The notes under the pieces are model-generated. The model ran no database searches. It had not been told where the DNA came from and saw nothing but the letters and a program-made list of their open reading frames with translations. The position numbers and the translations under genes were made by a program. A DNA stretch of 64,000 nucleotides, taken from the NCBI RefSeq assembly GCF_964273065.1, contig NZ_OZ186815.1, positions 5,022,001 to 5,086,000 of the forward strand, in the 5' to 3' direction. How positions within the stretch are numbered: the first letter of the stretch is position 1; each line of letters opens with the position of its first letter. Below, piece after piece: positions 31,041-38,424 of this stretch. The stretch comes from Nocardiopsis dassonvillei_B. Lineage in GTDB: Bacteria; Actinomycetota; Actinomycetes; Streptosporangiales; Streptosporangiaceae.

Positions 31041-31802
31041 ATGTCGCGCATCGACCTCAACTCCGACCTCGGCGAGGGCTTCGGCCGCTGGGAGCTCGGC
31101 GACGACCGGGACCTGCTGTCGATCGTCACCAGCGCCAACGTCGCCTGCGGGTTCCACGCGGGCGACCCCTCCGTGATGCGCCGCACCGCCGCGGACGCCG
31201 CCGCCCGGAGCGTGGCGGTCGGCGCCCACGTCGGCTACCGGGACCTGGCCGGCTTCGGGCGCCGCTTCATCGACGTCCCGCCCGCCGAGCTGACCGCCGA
31301 CGTCCTGTACCAGATGGGCGCGCTGTCGTCCTTCACCCGCCTGGCGGGCGACCGCATCCGCTACGTCAAACCGCACGGAGCCCTCTACAACACGATCGTC
31401 CACCACGAGGAGCAGGCCGCCGCCGTGGTCGAGGCCGTCCGCGCCTTCGACCCCGGCATGCCCGTGCTCGGGCTGCCCGGCTCGCGGTTCCTGCGGCTGG
31501 CCGAGGAGGCCGGACTGCCCGTCCACCGGGAGGCGTTCGCCGACCGCGCCTACACCCCCGGGGGCACCCTGGTCTCCCGCCGCGAGCCCGGCGCGGTCCT
31601 GCACGACCCCGGCGAGATCGCCGAGCGCTGCCTGCGCATCGCCCGCCGCGAACCGGTCACCGCGGTCGACGGGAGTGAGATCCTCATCGAGGCCGACTCC
31701 CTGTGCGTCCACGGCGACAGCCCCGGAGCGGTCGCCATCGCCCGCGCCGTCGCCGAGCGGCTGCGCACCGAGGGCGTCACCCTGGCGCCGTTCACCCGCT
31801 GA
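31041..31802 (+). CDS. pxpA: 5-oxoprolinase subunit A (LamB/YcsF family)
   Basis: The PxpA subunit of the ATP-dependent prokaryotic 5-oxoprolinase, which opens pyroglutamate to glutamate. The 253-residue protein starts MSRIDLNSDLGEGFGRWELG and has the family blocks TSANVACGFHAGDPSVM, GAHVGYRDLAGFGRR and VKPHGALYN, then AFADRAYTPGGTLVSR and EADSLCVHGDSPGAV. The His and Asp residues in these blocks form the probable active site. AGGAG lies 6 bases before the ATG. It is followed by pxpB and pxpC in the order seen in most genomes. Confidence 0.95.
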   Translation: MSRIDLNSDLGEGFGRWELGDDRDLLSIVTSANVACGFHAGDPSVMRRTAADAAARSVAVGAHVGYRDLAGFGRRFIDVPPAELTADVLYQMGALSSFTRLAGDRIRYVKPHGALYNTIVHHEEQAAAVVEAVRAFDPGMPVLGLPGSRFLRLAEEAGLPVHREAFADRAYTPGGTLVSRREPGAVLHDPGEIAERCLRIARREPVTAVDGSEILIEADSLCVHGDSPGAVAIARAVAERLRTEGVTLAPFTR

Positions 31803-31839
31803 CCGCCCCGGGGCCGCCCCCCGGCCCGAAGGAGGATCC

Positions 31840-32451
31840 TTGCGCGTACTGACCTGCGCCGACAGCGGCGTGCTGGTGGAGGTCGCCGACCTGGACGAGG
31901 TGATGGCCCTGGGCGCCGCCCTGGAGGCCGCTCGCCCCGAAGGCGTCACCGACGTCGTCCCGGCCGCCCGGACCGTGCTCCTGCGGCTCGCTCCCGGGGC
32001 CGACCCCGCCGCGGTCGCCGCCGCGGTCCGTGCGGTCCCCCTCGCCCCGGCGGGGGAGAGGGCCGTGGGGGAGACCGTGGTCGTCCCGGTGGTCTACGAC
32101 GGCGAGGACCTCGCCGACGTCGCCCGGCTGACCGGCCTCACCCCGCGCGGGGTGGTCGCGGCGCACACCGCCGCCACCTGGACCGTCGCCTTCTGCGGTT
32201 TCGCCCCCGGGTTCGGCTACCTCGTCTGCGGCGACGACCGCCTGCACGTGCCGCGGCGCGCCGAGTCGCGCACCCGGGTCCCGGCCGGTTCGGTCGCCTT
32301 GGCCGGGGAGTTCACCGGCGTCTACCCGCGCAGCTCCCCCGGCGGCTGGCAGCTGCTCGGCCGCACCGAGGAGAAGGTCTGGGACCTGGACCGCGACCCG
32401 CCCGGCCTGCTGCGCCCGGGTGTGCGCGTCCGCTTCGAGGAGGTGCCGTGA
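31840..32451 (+). CDS. pxpB: 5-oxoprolinase subunit B (KipI/allophanate hydrolase subunit 1 family)
   Basis: A 203-residue protein with ATWTVAFCGFAPGFGYLVCG and VPAGSVALAGEFTGVYPRSS followed by PGGWQLLGRTEEKVWD, the signature blocks of the AHS1/KipI family. In E. coli and B. subtilis PxpB works with PxpC to phosphorylate 5-oxoproline; the B. subtilis protein was first named KipI for inhibition of the sporulation kinase KinA. The TTG start is fixed by AAGGAGG four bases upstream; the next gene starts inside its stop (GTGA). The sequence begins (L)RVLTCADSGVLVEVADLDE. Confidence 0.94.
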   Translation: MRVLTCADSGVLVEVADLDEVMALGAALEAARPEGVTDVVPAARTVLLRLAPGADPAAVAAAVRAVPLAPAGERAVGETVVVPVVYDGEDLADVARLTGLTPRGVVAAHTAATWTVAFCGFAPGFGYLVCGDDRLHVPRRAESRTRVPAGSVALAGEFTGVYPRSSPGGWQLLGRTEEKVWDLDRDPPGLLRPGVRVRFEEVP

Positions 32452-33302
32452 GCGCCCTGGAGATCCTGGCGACCGGGCCGATGGCCACGGTCCAGGACGC
32501 CGGACGGCCCGGCCACGCCGCCCTGGGCGTGGGCCGCTCCGGCGCCGCCGACGCCGCCTCCTACGCCCTGGCCAACCGCATGCTCGCCAACCCGGCCGGG
32601 GCGGCCGCCCTGGAGGCCACCCTGGGCGGTCTGCGGGTACGCGCCCGCGGACCCCTCACGGTCGCCGTCACTGGGGCCGGGGTCCCGCTCCGGGTGGACG
32701 GCCGCGGGGCCGCCGTGAACACCGTCCTGCACCTGTCCGACGGCGCCGAACTGGCCATGGGCGCCCCGGCCCGCGGCCTGCGCACCTACCTGGCCGTGCG
32801 CGGGGGCCTGGACGTGCCCCCGGTCCTGGGGTCGCGCAGCACCGACGTGCTGGCCGGGCTCGGCCCCGACCTGCCCGCCCCCGGCGCCGTGCTGCCGGTC
32901 GGCCCGCCGCCCACCGGCTTCCCGAACCTCGACCTGGCCCCGGTCCCGCCGGTCGGCGGCCCGGAGACGACCCTGCGCGTCGTACCGGGCCCGCGCGAGG
33001 ACTGGTTCGCCGACGGCGCCCTCGAGACCCTGTTCACCTCCGCCTTCGAGGTCACCCCGCGCAGTGACCGGGTGGGGGCCCGGCTGGCCGGGCCGGCCCT
33101 GGAGCGGTCCCGCGGCGGCGAGCTGCCCAGCGAGGGCATGGTGCCCGGTTCGCTGCAGGTGCCGCCCGACGGCGAACCCGTGCTCTTCCTGGCCGACCAC
33201 CCGGTGACCGGCGGCTACCCGGTGATCGCGGTGGTCCGCACCGCCGACCTGCCCCGGGCGGCCCAGGCCCGGCCCGGGACCGCGATCCGCTTCACGCTCT
33301 AG
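32448..33302 (+). CDS. pxpC: 5-oxoprolinase subunit C (KipA/allophanate hydrolase subunit 2 family)
   Basis: A 284-residue protein of the AHS2 family: GPMATVQDAGRPGHAALGVG near the N-terminus, SGAADAASYALANRML, RTYLAVRGGLDVPPVLGSRS, and near the end PSEGMVPGSLQVPPDGEPVL with LADHPVTGGYPVIAVV. With PxpB it forms the ATP-using half of 5-oxoprolinase. Translationally coupled to pxpB by a GTGA overlap. Normal length; no odd features. Confidence 0.95.
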   Translation: MSALEILATGPMATVQDAGRPGHAALGVGRSGAADAASYALANRMLANPAGAAALEATLGGLRVRARGPLTVAVTGAGVPLRVDGRGAAVNTVLHLSDGAELAMGAPARGLRTYLAVRGGLDVPPVLGSRSTDVLAGLGPDLPAPGAVLPVGPPPTGFPNLDLAPVPPVGGPETTLRVVPGPREDWFADGALETLFTSAFEVTPRSDRVGARLAGPALERSRGGELPSEGMVPGSLQVPPDGEPVLFLADHPVTGGYPVIAVVRTADLPRAAQARPGTAIRFTL

Positions 33303-33315
33303 AAGGAGAGGCCCG

Positions 33316-34095
33316 ATGAACCCGGCAGAGCTGTCCCCTCGGCAGGCCCGCGCGCTGTTCCGCTCCGGGCTGCGCACGCCCACCTCGGGGTTCAGCCCGG
33401 GATACGCGCAGGCCAACCTCATCGCCCTGCCGCGCGAGGCGGCCTTCGACTTCCTGCTGTTCGCCCAGCGCAACCCCAAGCCGTGCCCGGTACTGGACGT
33501 GACCGAGCCGGGACGGGTGTCGGCGTCGGTGTTCGCCGGGGACCTGCGCACCGACCTGCCCGCCTACCGCGTGTACCGGCACGGCGAACCGGTCGAGGAG
33601 CGCACCGACGTCACCGACCTGTGGCGGGACGACCTGGTGGCGTTCCTCATCGGGTGCAGCTTCACGTTCGAGGCGCCGCTGCTGGAGGCGGGGATCCCCG
33701 TGCGCCACATCGAGGCCGGGACCAACGTCGCGATGTACCGCACGAACCGGGAGTGCCGCCCGGCCGGGAGGTTCCGGGGACCGCTGGTGGTGTCCATGCG
33801 GCCGGTCCCGGCGGACCGGGTGGCCGACGCCGTGCGCATCACCTCCCGCTACCCGGCCGTCCACGGGGCGCCGGTGCACGTGGGCGACCCGGCGGCGCTG
33901 GGCATCGCCGACCTGTCCCGGCCCGACTACGGGGACCCGGTGCAGGTCCGGGAGGGGGAGATCCCGGTGTTCTGGGCCTGCGGGGTGACCCCGCAGGCGG
34001 CGGTGACGGCTTCGGCCCCGGAGTTCGCCATCGGGCACGCTCCGGGGCACATGGCCGTCACCGACGTGAAGGACTCCTTCTACCAGGTGCCGTGA
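33316..34095 (+). CDS. DUF1445 / putative hydro-lyase, D-glutamate cyclase-like (YcsI)
   Basis: A 259-residue protein of the DUF1445 family: GFSPGYAQANLIALP, DDLVAFLIGCSFTFEAPLLE, GIPVRHIEAGTNVAMYRTNR near the middle, and FWACGVTPQAAV followed by GHAPGHMAVTD near the end. A mitochondrial family member has D-glutamate cyclase activity, converting D-glutamate to 5-oxo-D-proline. Presence downstream of pxpABC fits a route that brings D-glutamate or another precursor into 5-oxoproline metabolism. AAGGAGAGG precedes the ATG. Last gene of the operon; the VWA gene that follows is on the other strand and its stop is 10 bases away. Confidence 0.88.
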   Translation: MNPAELSPRQARALFRSGLRTPTSGFSPGYAQANLIALPREAAFDFLLFAQRNPKPCPVLDVTEPGRVSASVFAGDLRTDLPAYRVYRHGEPVEERTDVTDLWRDDLVAFLIGCSFTFEAPLLEAGIPVRHIEAGTNVAMYRTNRECRPAGRFRGPLVVSMRPVPADRVADAVRITSRYPAVHGAPVHVGDPAALGIADLSRPDYGDPVQVREGEIPVFWACGVTPQAAVTASAPEFAIGHAPGHMAVTDVKDSFYQVP

Positions 34096-34104
34096 CGGCC
34101 CCGG

Positions 34105-35664
34105 TCAGGACTGCTCGGTGCCGTCCCGGCCGTCCTGTTCGCCGGGGGAGTCGGGAGAGGAGAGCCGCCGGTCGGGGTCCTGGCCGCCGATCCGCCCCGG
34201 CCGCTGCGCCCGCGGGTCCCCGCCCGGAGGGGGCGGGGCCTGCGGCTGCGGGGCCGGCGGCGGGGGCGGGGGCGGGGCCTGCGGCTGCGGGGCCGGCGGC
34301 GGGGGCGGGTCCTGCGGCGGCGGTGTCCGCCGCACCCGGTCCTGTCCCTGCTCGTAGCGGCCGCGCTGGCGGGTGTACCCGGACTGGCTGGCGTAGGTCA
34401 TCTTGGCGGCCCGCGACAGGTCGTCCTCCCGGGCCATCCGCGCCATGTCCCGCAGCTCCATGGCCTGGGCGGCCGCCGGGGGCGGCGGCGCTCCGGGCGC
34501 GGCGCCCGGCCGCCCGCCCGGGGCCTGCGGGCCGTCGAGGAAGTCCGGAGCGTCCGGTCCCCCCAGGTCCTCCAGGCTCCGCCCGGCCTCGTCCAGCAGC
34601 CGGGCCGCCTCGCCCCGGTCGCCCCGCCGCAGCGCCTCGCTCGCCCGCTTCTTGGCGGTCTGCGCCCGCTGCAGCGCCTCCTCGGTGCGCACCTCCGGGC
34701 GCGGCACCCGGCCGGAGGCCTCGTCTCCCGGCACCACGTTCACACTGATCGGGAGCGTCGCGGTGTAGGTGGTCAGGGTCTCCGGGTCCACATAGGTGGC
34801 CTCCAGCGTGGTCAGGGTGACCGTCCCCAGCGACGGAACCCCCGGCACCTCCAGCCGCAGCAGCAGCCTGCGCTCCTCGCCGGAGTGGAAGTCGCCCAGT
34901 TCCACCATCACCGAACCGTCCGGCAGCCGGTGCGAGGGCATCTCGCCGACCACGTCCACCGAGCGCACGTGCTCGCCCGCCGGGATCCGCAGCGACACCG
35001 CCTGCGCGCTCTTGGCCAGCAGGTACTCCGCCTCCCGGGCGATCAGCCCGCCGGCCGTGTCGGGGTCCTCGGCGAACAGGGCGCTGCCCGTACCGCCCTC
35101 GGACACCGCGCCCAGCAGGGCCTCGTCGTAGCCCAGACCGTAGCCGAGAGTGGCCACCGTGACCTTGTGGCCGTAGGCGTCGGCGGCCACCTGCCGCAGC
35201 AGGTCGTGGTCGGTGACGCCGTTGTTGGCGTGCCCGTCGGAGACGAGCAGCAGGGTCGCCCCCCGCTCACCGCCCGCCCGGCGCGCCTCCTGGATACCGC
35301 GCAGCAGGCCGCTGGACAGGTCGGTGCCGCCGCCCGCGCGCAGCGCCCCGACGGTCCTGCGGGCCGCCGCCTTGTCGGCCAGAGGTCCGCAGGGCACCAC
35401 CACCCGGGCCTGGGTGTCGAACGTGACCAGCCCGAAGTCGTCGGAGGGGTCGAGCCGGTCGATCAGTCCCTGCAGGGCCTTCACCGCACCGTCCAGGCGG
35501 CCGCCGTGCATGGAGCCGCTGGTGTCCAGGACGATCTGGAGGGTGGCCTTGGGACGTCGGGTGTCCTTCGCGCGCTCGGGCGCGGTGATGTCGATCAGCA
35601 CGGCCACGGCGTCCCCGGTGTCCAGGGGGACGGCGTCGAAGTCGAGCAGGGCGGAAAGGTGCAT
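34105..35664 (-). CDS. VWA-domain protein with proline-rich tail
   Basis: A 519-residue protein. The von Willebrand A domain (about 40-215) has a complete MIDAS: DTSGSM (Asp47, Ser49, Ser51), Thr in GGTDLSSGLL (near 112) and Asp in LLVSDGHANNG (near 143). A beta-rich region follows (about 235-315), then a Lys/Arg/Glu-rich helical stretch (EEALQRAQTAKKRASEALRR, possible coiled coil). The C-terminus is disordered and Pro/Gln-rich, with a 13-residue unit of the type APQPQAPPPP present twice. No signal peptide or membrane segment is seen, so it is probably cytoplasmic, binding partner proteins through a metal. The process it serves is unknown. Confidence 0.83.
   Translation of the reverse strand: MHLSALLDFDAVPLDTGDAVAVLIDITAPERAKDTRRPKATLQIVLDTSGSMHGGRLDGAVKALQGLIDRLDPSDDFGLVTFDTQARVVVPCGPLADKAAARRTVGALRAGGGTDLSSGLLRGIQEARRAGGERGATLLLVSDGHANNGVTDHDLLRQVAADAYGHKVTVATLGYGLGYDEALLGAVSEGGTGSALFAEDPDTAGGLIAREAEYLLAKSAQAVSLRIPAGEHVRSVDVVGEMPSHRLPDGSVMVELGDFHSGEERRLLLRLEVPGVPSLGTVTLTTLEATYVDPETLTTYTATLPISVNVVPGDEASGRVPRPEVRTEEALQRAQTAKKRASEALRRGDRGEAARLLDEAGRSLEDLGGPDAPDFLDGPQAPGGRPGAAPGAPPPPAAAQAMELRDMARMAREDDLSRAAKMTYASQSGYTRQRGRYEQGQDRVRRTPPPQDPPPPPAPQPQAPPPPPPPAPQPQAPPPPGGDPRAQRPGRIGGQDPDRRLSSPDSPGEQDGRDGTEQS
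34231..34308. repeat. 39-bp direct repeat inside the VWA gene
   Basis: Two adjacent copies of a 39-bp unit (starting 34231 and 34270) carry GGGCGGGGCCTGCGGCTGCG. The period is 13 codons, so the repeat expands the proline-rich tail in frame. Confidence 0.8.
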
Positions 35665-35883
35665 GTGCGGCTCCCAGGGGGTCGGCTTCCCCCCAGGCTA
35701 GGCACCGGTACCGACATCCGCCCCGTTCCGCGTGGCCGGAACGGGCCATCCGGGGCCGGTGCCCGGGCCCCGGGACCCGTTCACCGGCGAGGCCGCCGTC
35801 AGGACTCCGAGACCCGCACGGCGCGCGTCCTCGACGAGCCCGGCGTGGACGACCGCACGGCTGCGGTCACCGCTGCTCTCGGT

Positions 35884-35908
35884 CGCGGCCCGTCCGGGCG
35901 GGGCCGCG
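35884..35908 (-). terminator. Hairpin after the membrane protein gene
   Basis: CGCGGCCC pairs with GGGCCGCG (8 bp, 9-base loop) directly beyond the stop codon of the minus-strand gene ending at 35911. The rest of the 35665-35910 gap shows no gene. Confidence 0.5.
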
Positions 35909-35910
35909 CG

Positions 35911-36519
35911 TCACCGGGCCTTCAGGCCCATGCGGCGCAGCTCCAGGGCGGCCAGCCGGTCCAGGGCCGCGGAGTCCCCGGAGCGCCAGGCTTCGGCGGG
36001 GTCGGGGTGGACCGCGGCCAGCCGGGCGGGGGCCACGCCGGTGAGGGCGCGCAGCGCCAGCAGGCGGGACCGGGCCTGCGGCGACAGCTTCCCGGCCCGG
36101 CGCACCGAGGTGGCCCGCGCGATCCACCGCGCCCGGGCGGGCAGCCAGGTGACGGCGACCAGCAGTACCGGTACCGCCGCCAGCATCAGGGGCAGGGTGG
36201 TGGCCAGTGAGGCGACCGTTTCCCGGAAGGAGTCGCCCGCCGAGGTCAGGGAGGTGCCGGTCTCGCTCATGCTCGTGAAGGGGACGGCCAGGGCCTCCCC
36301 GGCCAGGGGCACCCGGGCGGCCTGTTCGGCGGCGCTGTCCATGTGCTCGCTGAACCCCCGGCCGGTGGCGGCCATGAGCTCGCCGGGCCGGTCCAGGGCG
36401 CCGATGGTGTCGCGCAGTTCGAGCGCGGCCCTGACCCAGAGGTAGACCCACAGCACGGCCAGGGTGTCGGACGCGAGCTGGAACAGGGCGCGGACCGGGC
36501 GGTCGGCGTACAACTTCAC
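35911..36519 (-). CDS. Putative membrane protein of unknown function
   Basis: A 202-residue protein I do not recognise. Residues 9-30 (LFQLASDTLAVLWVYLWVRA) and about 107-128 (LATTLPLMLAAVPVLLVAVTWL) are hydrophobic and could span the membrane, with a roughly 75-residue Ala/Ser-rich loop between them. The remainder (from about 130) is basic and rich in Arg and Ala, likely cytoplasmic, ending LAALELRRMGLKAR. The GTG start is preceded by GGGAGA. It lies downstream of, and on the same strand as, a gene-poor region and upstream of the VWA gene on that strand, so co-transcription with the VWA gene is possible, although a hairpin lies between. Confidence 0.65.
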   Translation of the reverse strand: MKLYADRPVRALFQLASDTLAVLWVYLWVRAALELRDTIGALDRPGELMAATGRGFSEHMDSAAEQAARVPLAGEALAVPFTSMSETGTSLTSAGDSFRETVASLATTLPLMLAAVPVLLVAVTWLPARARWIARATSVRRAGKLSPQARSRLLALRALTGVAPARLAAVHPDPAEAWRSGDSAALDRLAALELRRMGLKAR

Positions 36520-37084
36520 GGGGTCTCCCAGGGGGACGAGGAGGGACCGGACGCCGTGTCCGGACGGTCATCCGTTACCCGCTCCGACGCACCGGTACTC
36601 CACCGGTTCCCGTGTCGACCCGCCTCATCCGCCGGCGGTGAGCGGGACGGGGTGTTCGCGCGGTCCCGGCACGGGAGAGAAGTCGTCGGCGGAGCACATC
36701 GGGGCCGCGCGCAGCGGCCGGAGCACGCGCACCGCAGTCGGCGTCCGGGTGGCGGGCCCCGACGGGAACGGGCCCGACCGGCCCGGGGCCGCCCTCGTGC
36801 CGCCGACCGGAACGGCGCCGGGCGGCGCCGCCCGGCGCCGAGCGGTCGGACGCGGTGGACCCCACCGCCGGGCACGTCCGGGGGCGCACAGCAGCCCCCG
36901 CCCCCGGAGCGGGTCCGGAGGGCGGGGAGAAGGGGCGAGCCGGCGATGGTGCGGGCGATGGCCGGTCCGCCGAGCACGGCGGGAGCCGTCCCGAGGCGCT
37001 CGCGGCCTTCTCCGACGCCCCGGGCCGGGACACGGCCCTGGAGTTCGGACCCGACCGCATCCCCGACGGTCCGGAACGGCGCTT
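36520..37084. other. 565-base region without a convincing gene
   Basis: Extremely GC-rich stretch between two minus-strand genes. The best candidate is a plus-strand frame from GTG 36855 to the TAG at 37088 (77 codons). Its last 30 codons have coding-like third positions (ending DTALEFGPDRIPDGPERRF), but it lacks a ribosome binding site or recognisable family. It might be a gene remnant. I see no RNA gene or repeat here. Confidence 0.3.
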
Positions 37085-37861
37085 CTAGACGGGGTGCCGG
37101 TCGAGGAAGCCGCGGATCTCCTTCGCCCACTCCTGCGGTGCCTCGGCGGCGACCAGGTGGCCGGAGGCGAGCTCCACCGGTTCCGCGCCGGGGATGCCCG
37201 CGGCCAGCTCGCGGGACAGTTCCGGGGAGACCAGCCTGTCCAGTGCCGCGGCCACCACCAGCGTGGGCACCCTGATCTCCGGCAGGTCGGCGCGGGTGTC
37301 CGCGGCCGCCACCAGGTCCACGTGCTCGGGGGTGCCCGGGGGGACGGAGCCGGCCACGGCGCGCACCACCTCCTCCAGCTCCTCCGGGGACAGCGCCTCC
37401 AGGGCCGGGGCGCCGTAGGCGACGGAGACCATGAAGCGGGCCAGGGTCCGCGGGTCGTCCCCGGCCAGCAGGGCGCGCCACACGTCCACGTTCAACCGCG
37501 TCCGGTTGTCGATCCGGGCGAACCCGGCGGTGAGGACCAGCCCCGTCACGCGCTCGGGGTGGCGGGCGGCGGCGCGCACCGCCACGGCGGTGCCCAGGGA
37601 GTAGCCCAGGACCGTGAAGCGCTCGACTCCCTCCTCCACGGCGGCGGCCACCAGGGCGTCGGCCACCGCGTCCAGGTCCAGCGGCCCGGTGGCGCGCGGG
37701 GTGGCCCCCGACCCCGGCAGGTCCGGGGCGACCACGGTGTGGGTGCGGGCCAGGTCCGCGAGCAGCGGGCCGAAGTTCGGTTCGATCCCGCCCCCGCCGC
37801 CGTGCGCGAGCAGCAGCCCCGGACCGGAACCCTTGACGGTTCGTGCGTAACGTTCGATCAT
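37085..37861 (-). CDS. Alpha/beta hydrolase controlled by the adjacent MerR
   Basis: A 258-residue alpha/beta-hydrolase. LLLAHGGGGGIEPNFGPLLA (16-35) is the oxyanion region, the nucleophile is Ser88 in GYSLG, the acid is probably Asp208 (AALDRLVS) and the base is His235 (SGHLVAAEAP). No signal peptide. Such small hydrolases next to MerR genes are common in actinomycetes and are of unknown substrate. The promoter is a MerR-type elongated-spacer promoter whose -10 is nine bases before the ATG, so the mRNA should be leaderless. It is divergent from the MerR gene. Start ATG at 37861 fits the promoter position. Confidence 0.88.
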   Translation of the reverse strand: MIERYARTVKGSGPGLLLAHGGGGGIEPNFGPLLADLARTHTVVAPDLPGSGATPRATGPLDLDAVADALVAAAVEEGVERFTVLGYSLGTAVAVRAAARHPERVTGLVLTAGFARIDNRTRLNVDVWRALLAGDDPRTLARFMVSVAYGAPALEALSPEELEEVVRAVAGSVPPGTPEHVDLVAAADTRADLPEIRVPTLVVAAALDRLVSPELSRELAAGIPGAEPVELASGHLVAAEAPQEWAKEIRGFLDRHPV

Positions 37862-37869
37862 GCGGCGAC

Positions 37870-37900
37870 GGTAGGCCGTGACACCGGTGTGAAGGTCAAG
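37870..37900 (-). promoter_or_regulatory. MerR-type promoter/operator for the hydrolase gene
   Basis: Read on the minus strand: TTGACC, a 20-bp spacer, then TACCGT. The over-long spacer carries the dyad ACACCGGTGT (37881-37890). This is the classical geometry of MerR-activated promoters. The -10 lies right before the start codon. A near-identical site stands at 59647-59677. Confidence 0.75.
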
Positions 37901-37916
37901 GGGAAGGAGTCGTCCC

Positions 37917-38270
37917 GTGCTGATCGGGGAGCTGTCGGAGCGGACCGGGGTGAGCCGCAGGCTGCTGCGCTACTACGAGGAGCAGGGCCTGCTGGATTCC
38001 GACCGCGCCGCCAACGGGTACCGCACCTACGCCCCCGACGCGGTCCGCACGGTGCGCGCCGTCCGCGCCCTGCTCGCCCTGGGCCTGACCACGGAGACCA
38101 TCGCCTCGGTGCTGCCGTGCGTCCGCGACCCCGAGGCCGACCCCGTCGAGCTGGAACTGTGCCCCGACCTGGTGGCGACCATCCGGGCGGAGGTGGCCGC
38201 CCTGGACTCCCGCATCGAGGAGCTGGCCGGACGGCGGGGCGCCCTCAGCGCCCAGCTGGCCGGCTGCTGA
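37917..38270 (+). CDS. MerR family transcriptional regulator
   Basis: A 117-residue regulator. The N-terminal winged HTH is MLIGELSERTGVSRRLLRYY (1-20) followed by EEQGLLDSDRAANGYRTYAP; a dimerisation coiled coil (about 85-112, EVAALDSRIEELAGRRGALS) closes the protein. Three cysteines (about positions 68, 82 and the terminal Cys117) could sense redox state or metal, although the spacing does not match SoxR or CueR. The GTG start has GGAAGGAG upstream. It shares a divergent promoter region with the hydrolase gene, and its likely site there is the ACACCGGTGT dyad. Confidence 0.9.
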   Translation: MLIGELSERTGVSRRLLRYYEEQGLLDSDRAANGYRTYAPDAVRTVRAVRALLALGLTTETIASVLPCVRDPEADPVELELCPDLVATIRAEVAALDSRIEELAGRRGALSAQLAGC

Positions 38271-38291
38271 GGCCGGCCGCCGAAGAACGCG

Positions 38292-38334
38292 GACCGCCCC
38301 GCACCGGCCCTGGAGAGGCCGGTACGGGGCGGTC
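38292..38334. terminator. 18-bp hairpin between the MerR gene and the symporter gene
   Basis: GACCGCCCCG... (38292-38309) pairs with ...CGGGGCGGTC (38317-38334) over 18 positions with one mismatch and a 7-base loop. It lies between two convergent genes and can end both transcripts. Confidence 0.75.
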
Positions 38335-38424
38335 GGGGAACCGGTGCGGCAGCGGGAGTGCAAGGGAATCGTGCGCGCACCGGGCGCGGTCCGTGAGCCG
38401 GGAGTGAGCCGGACCGCGCTTGGC

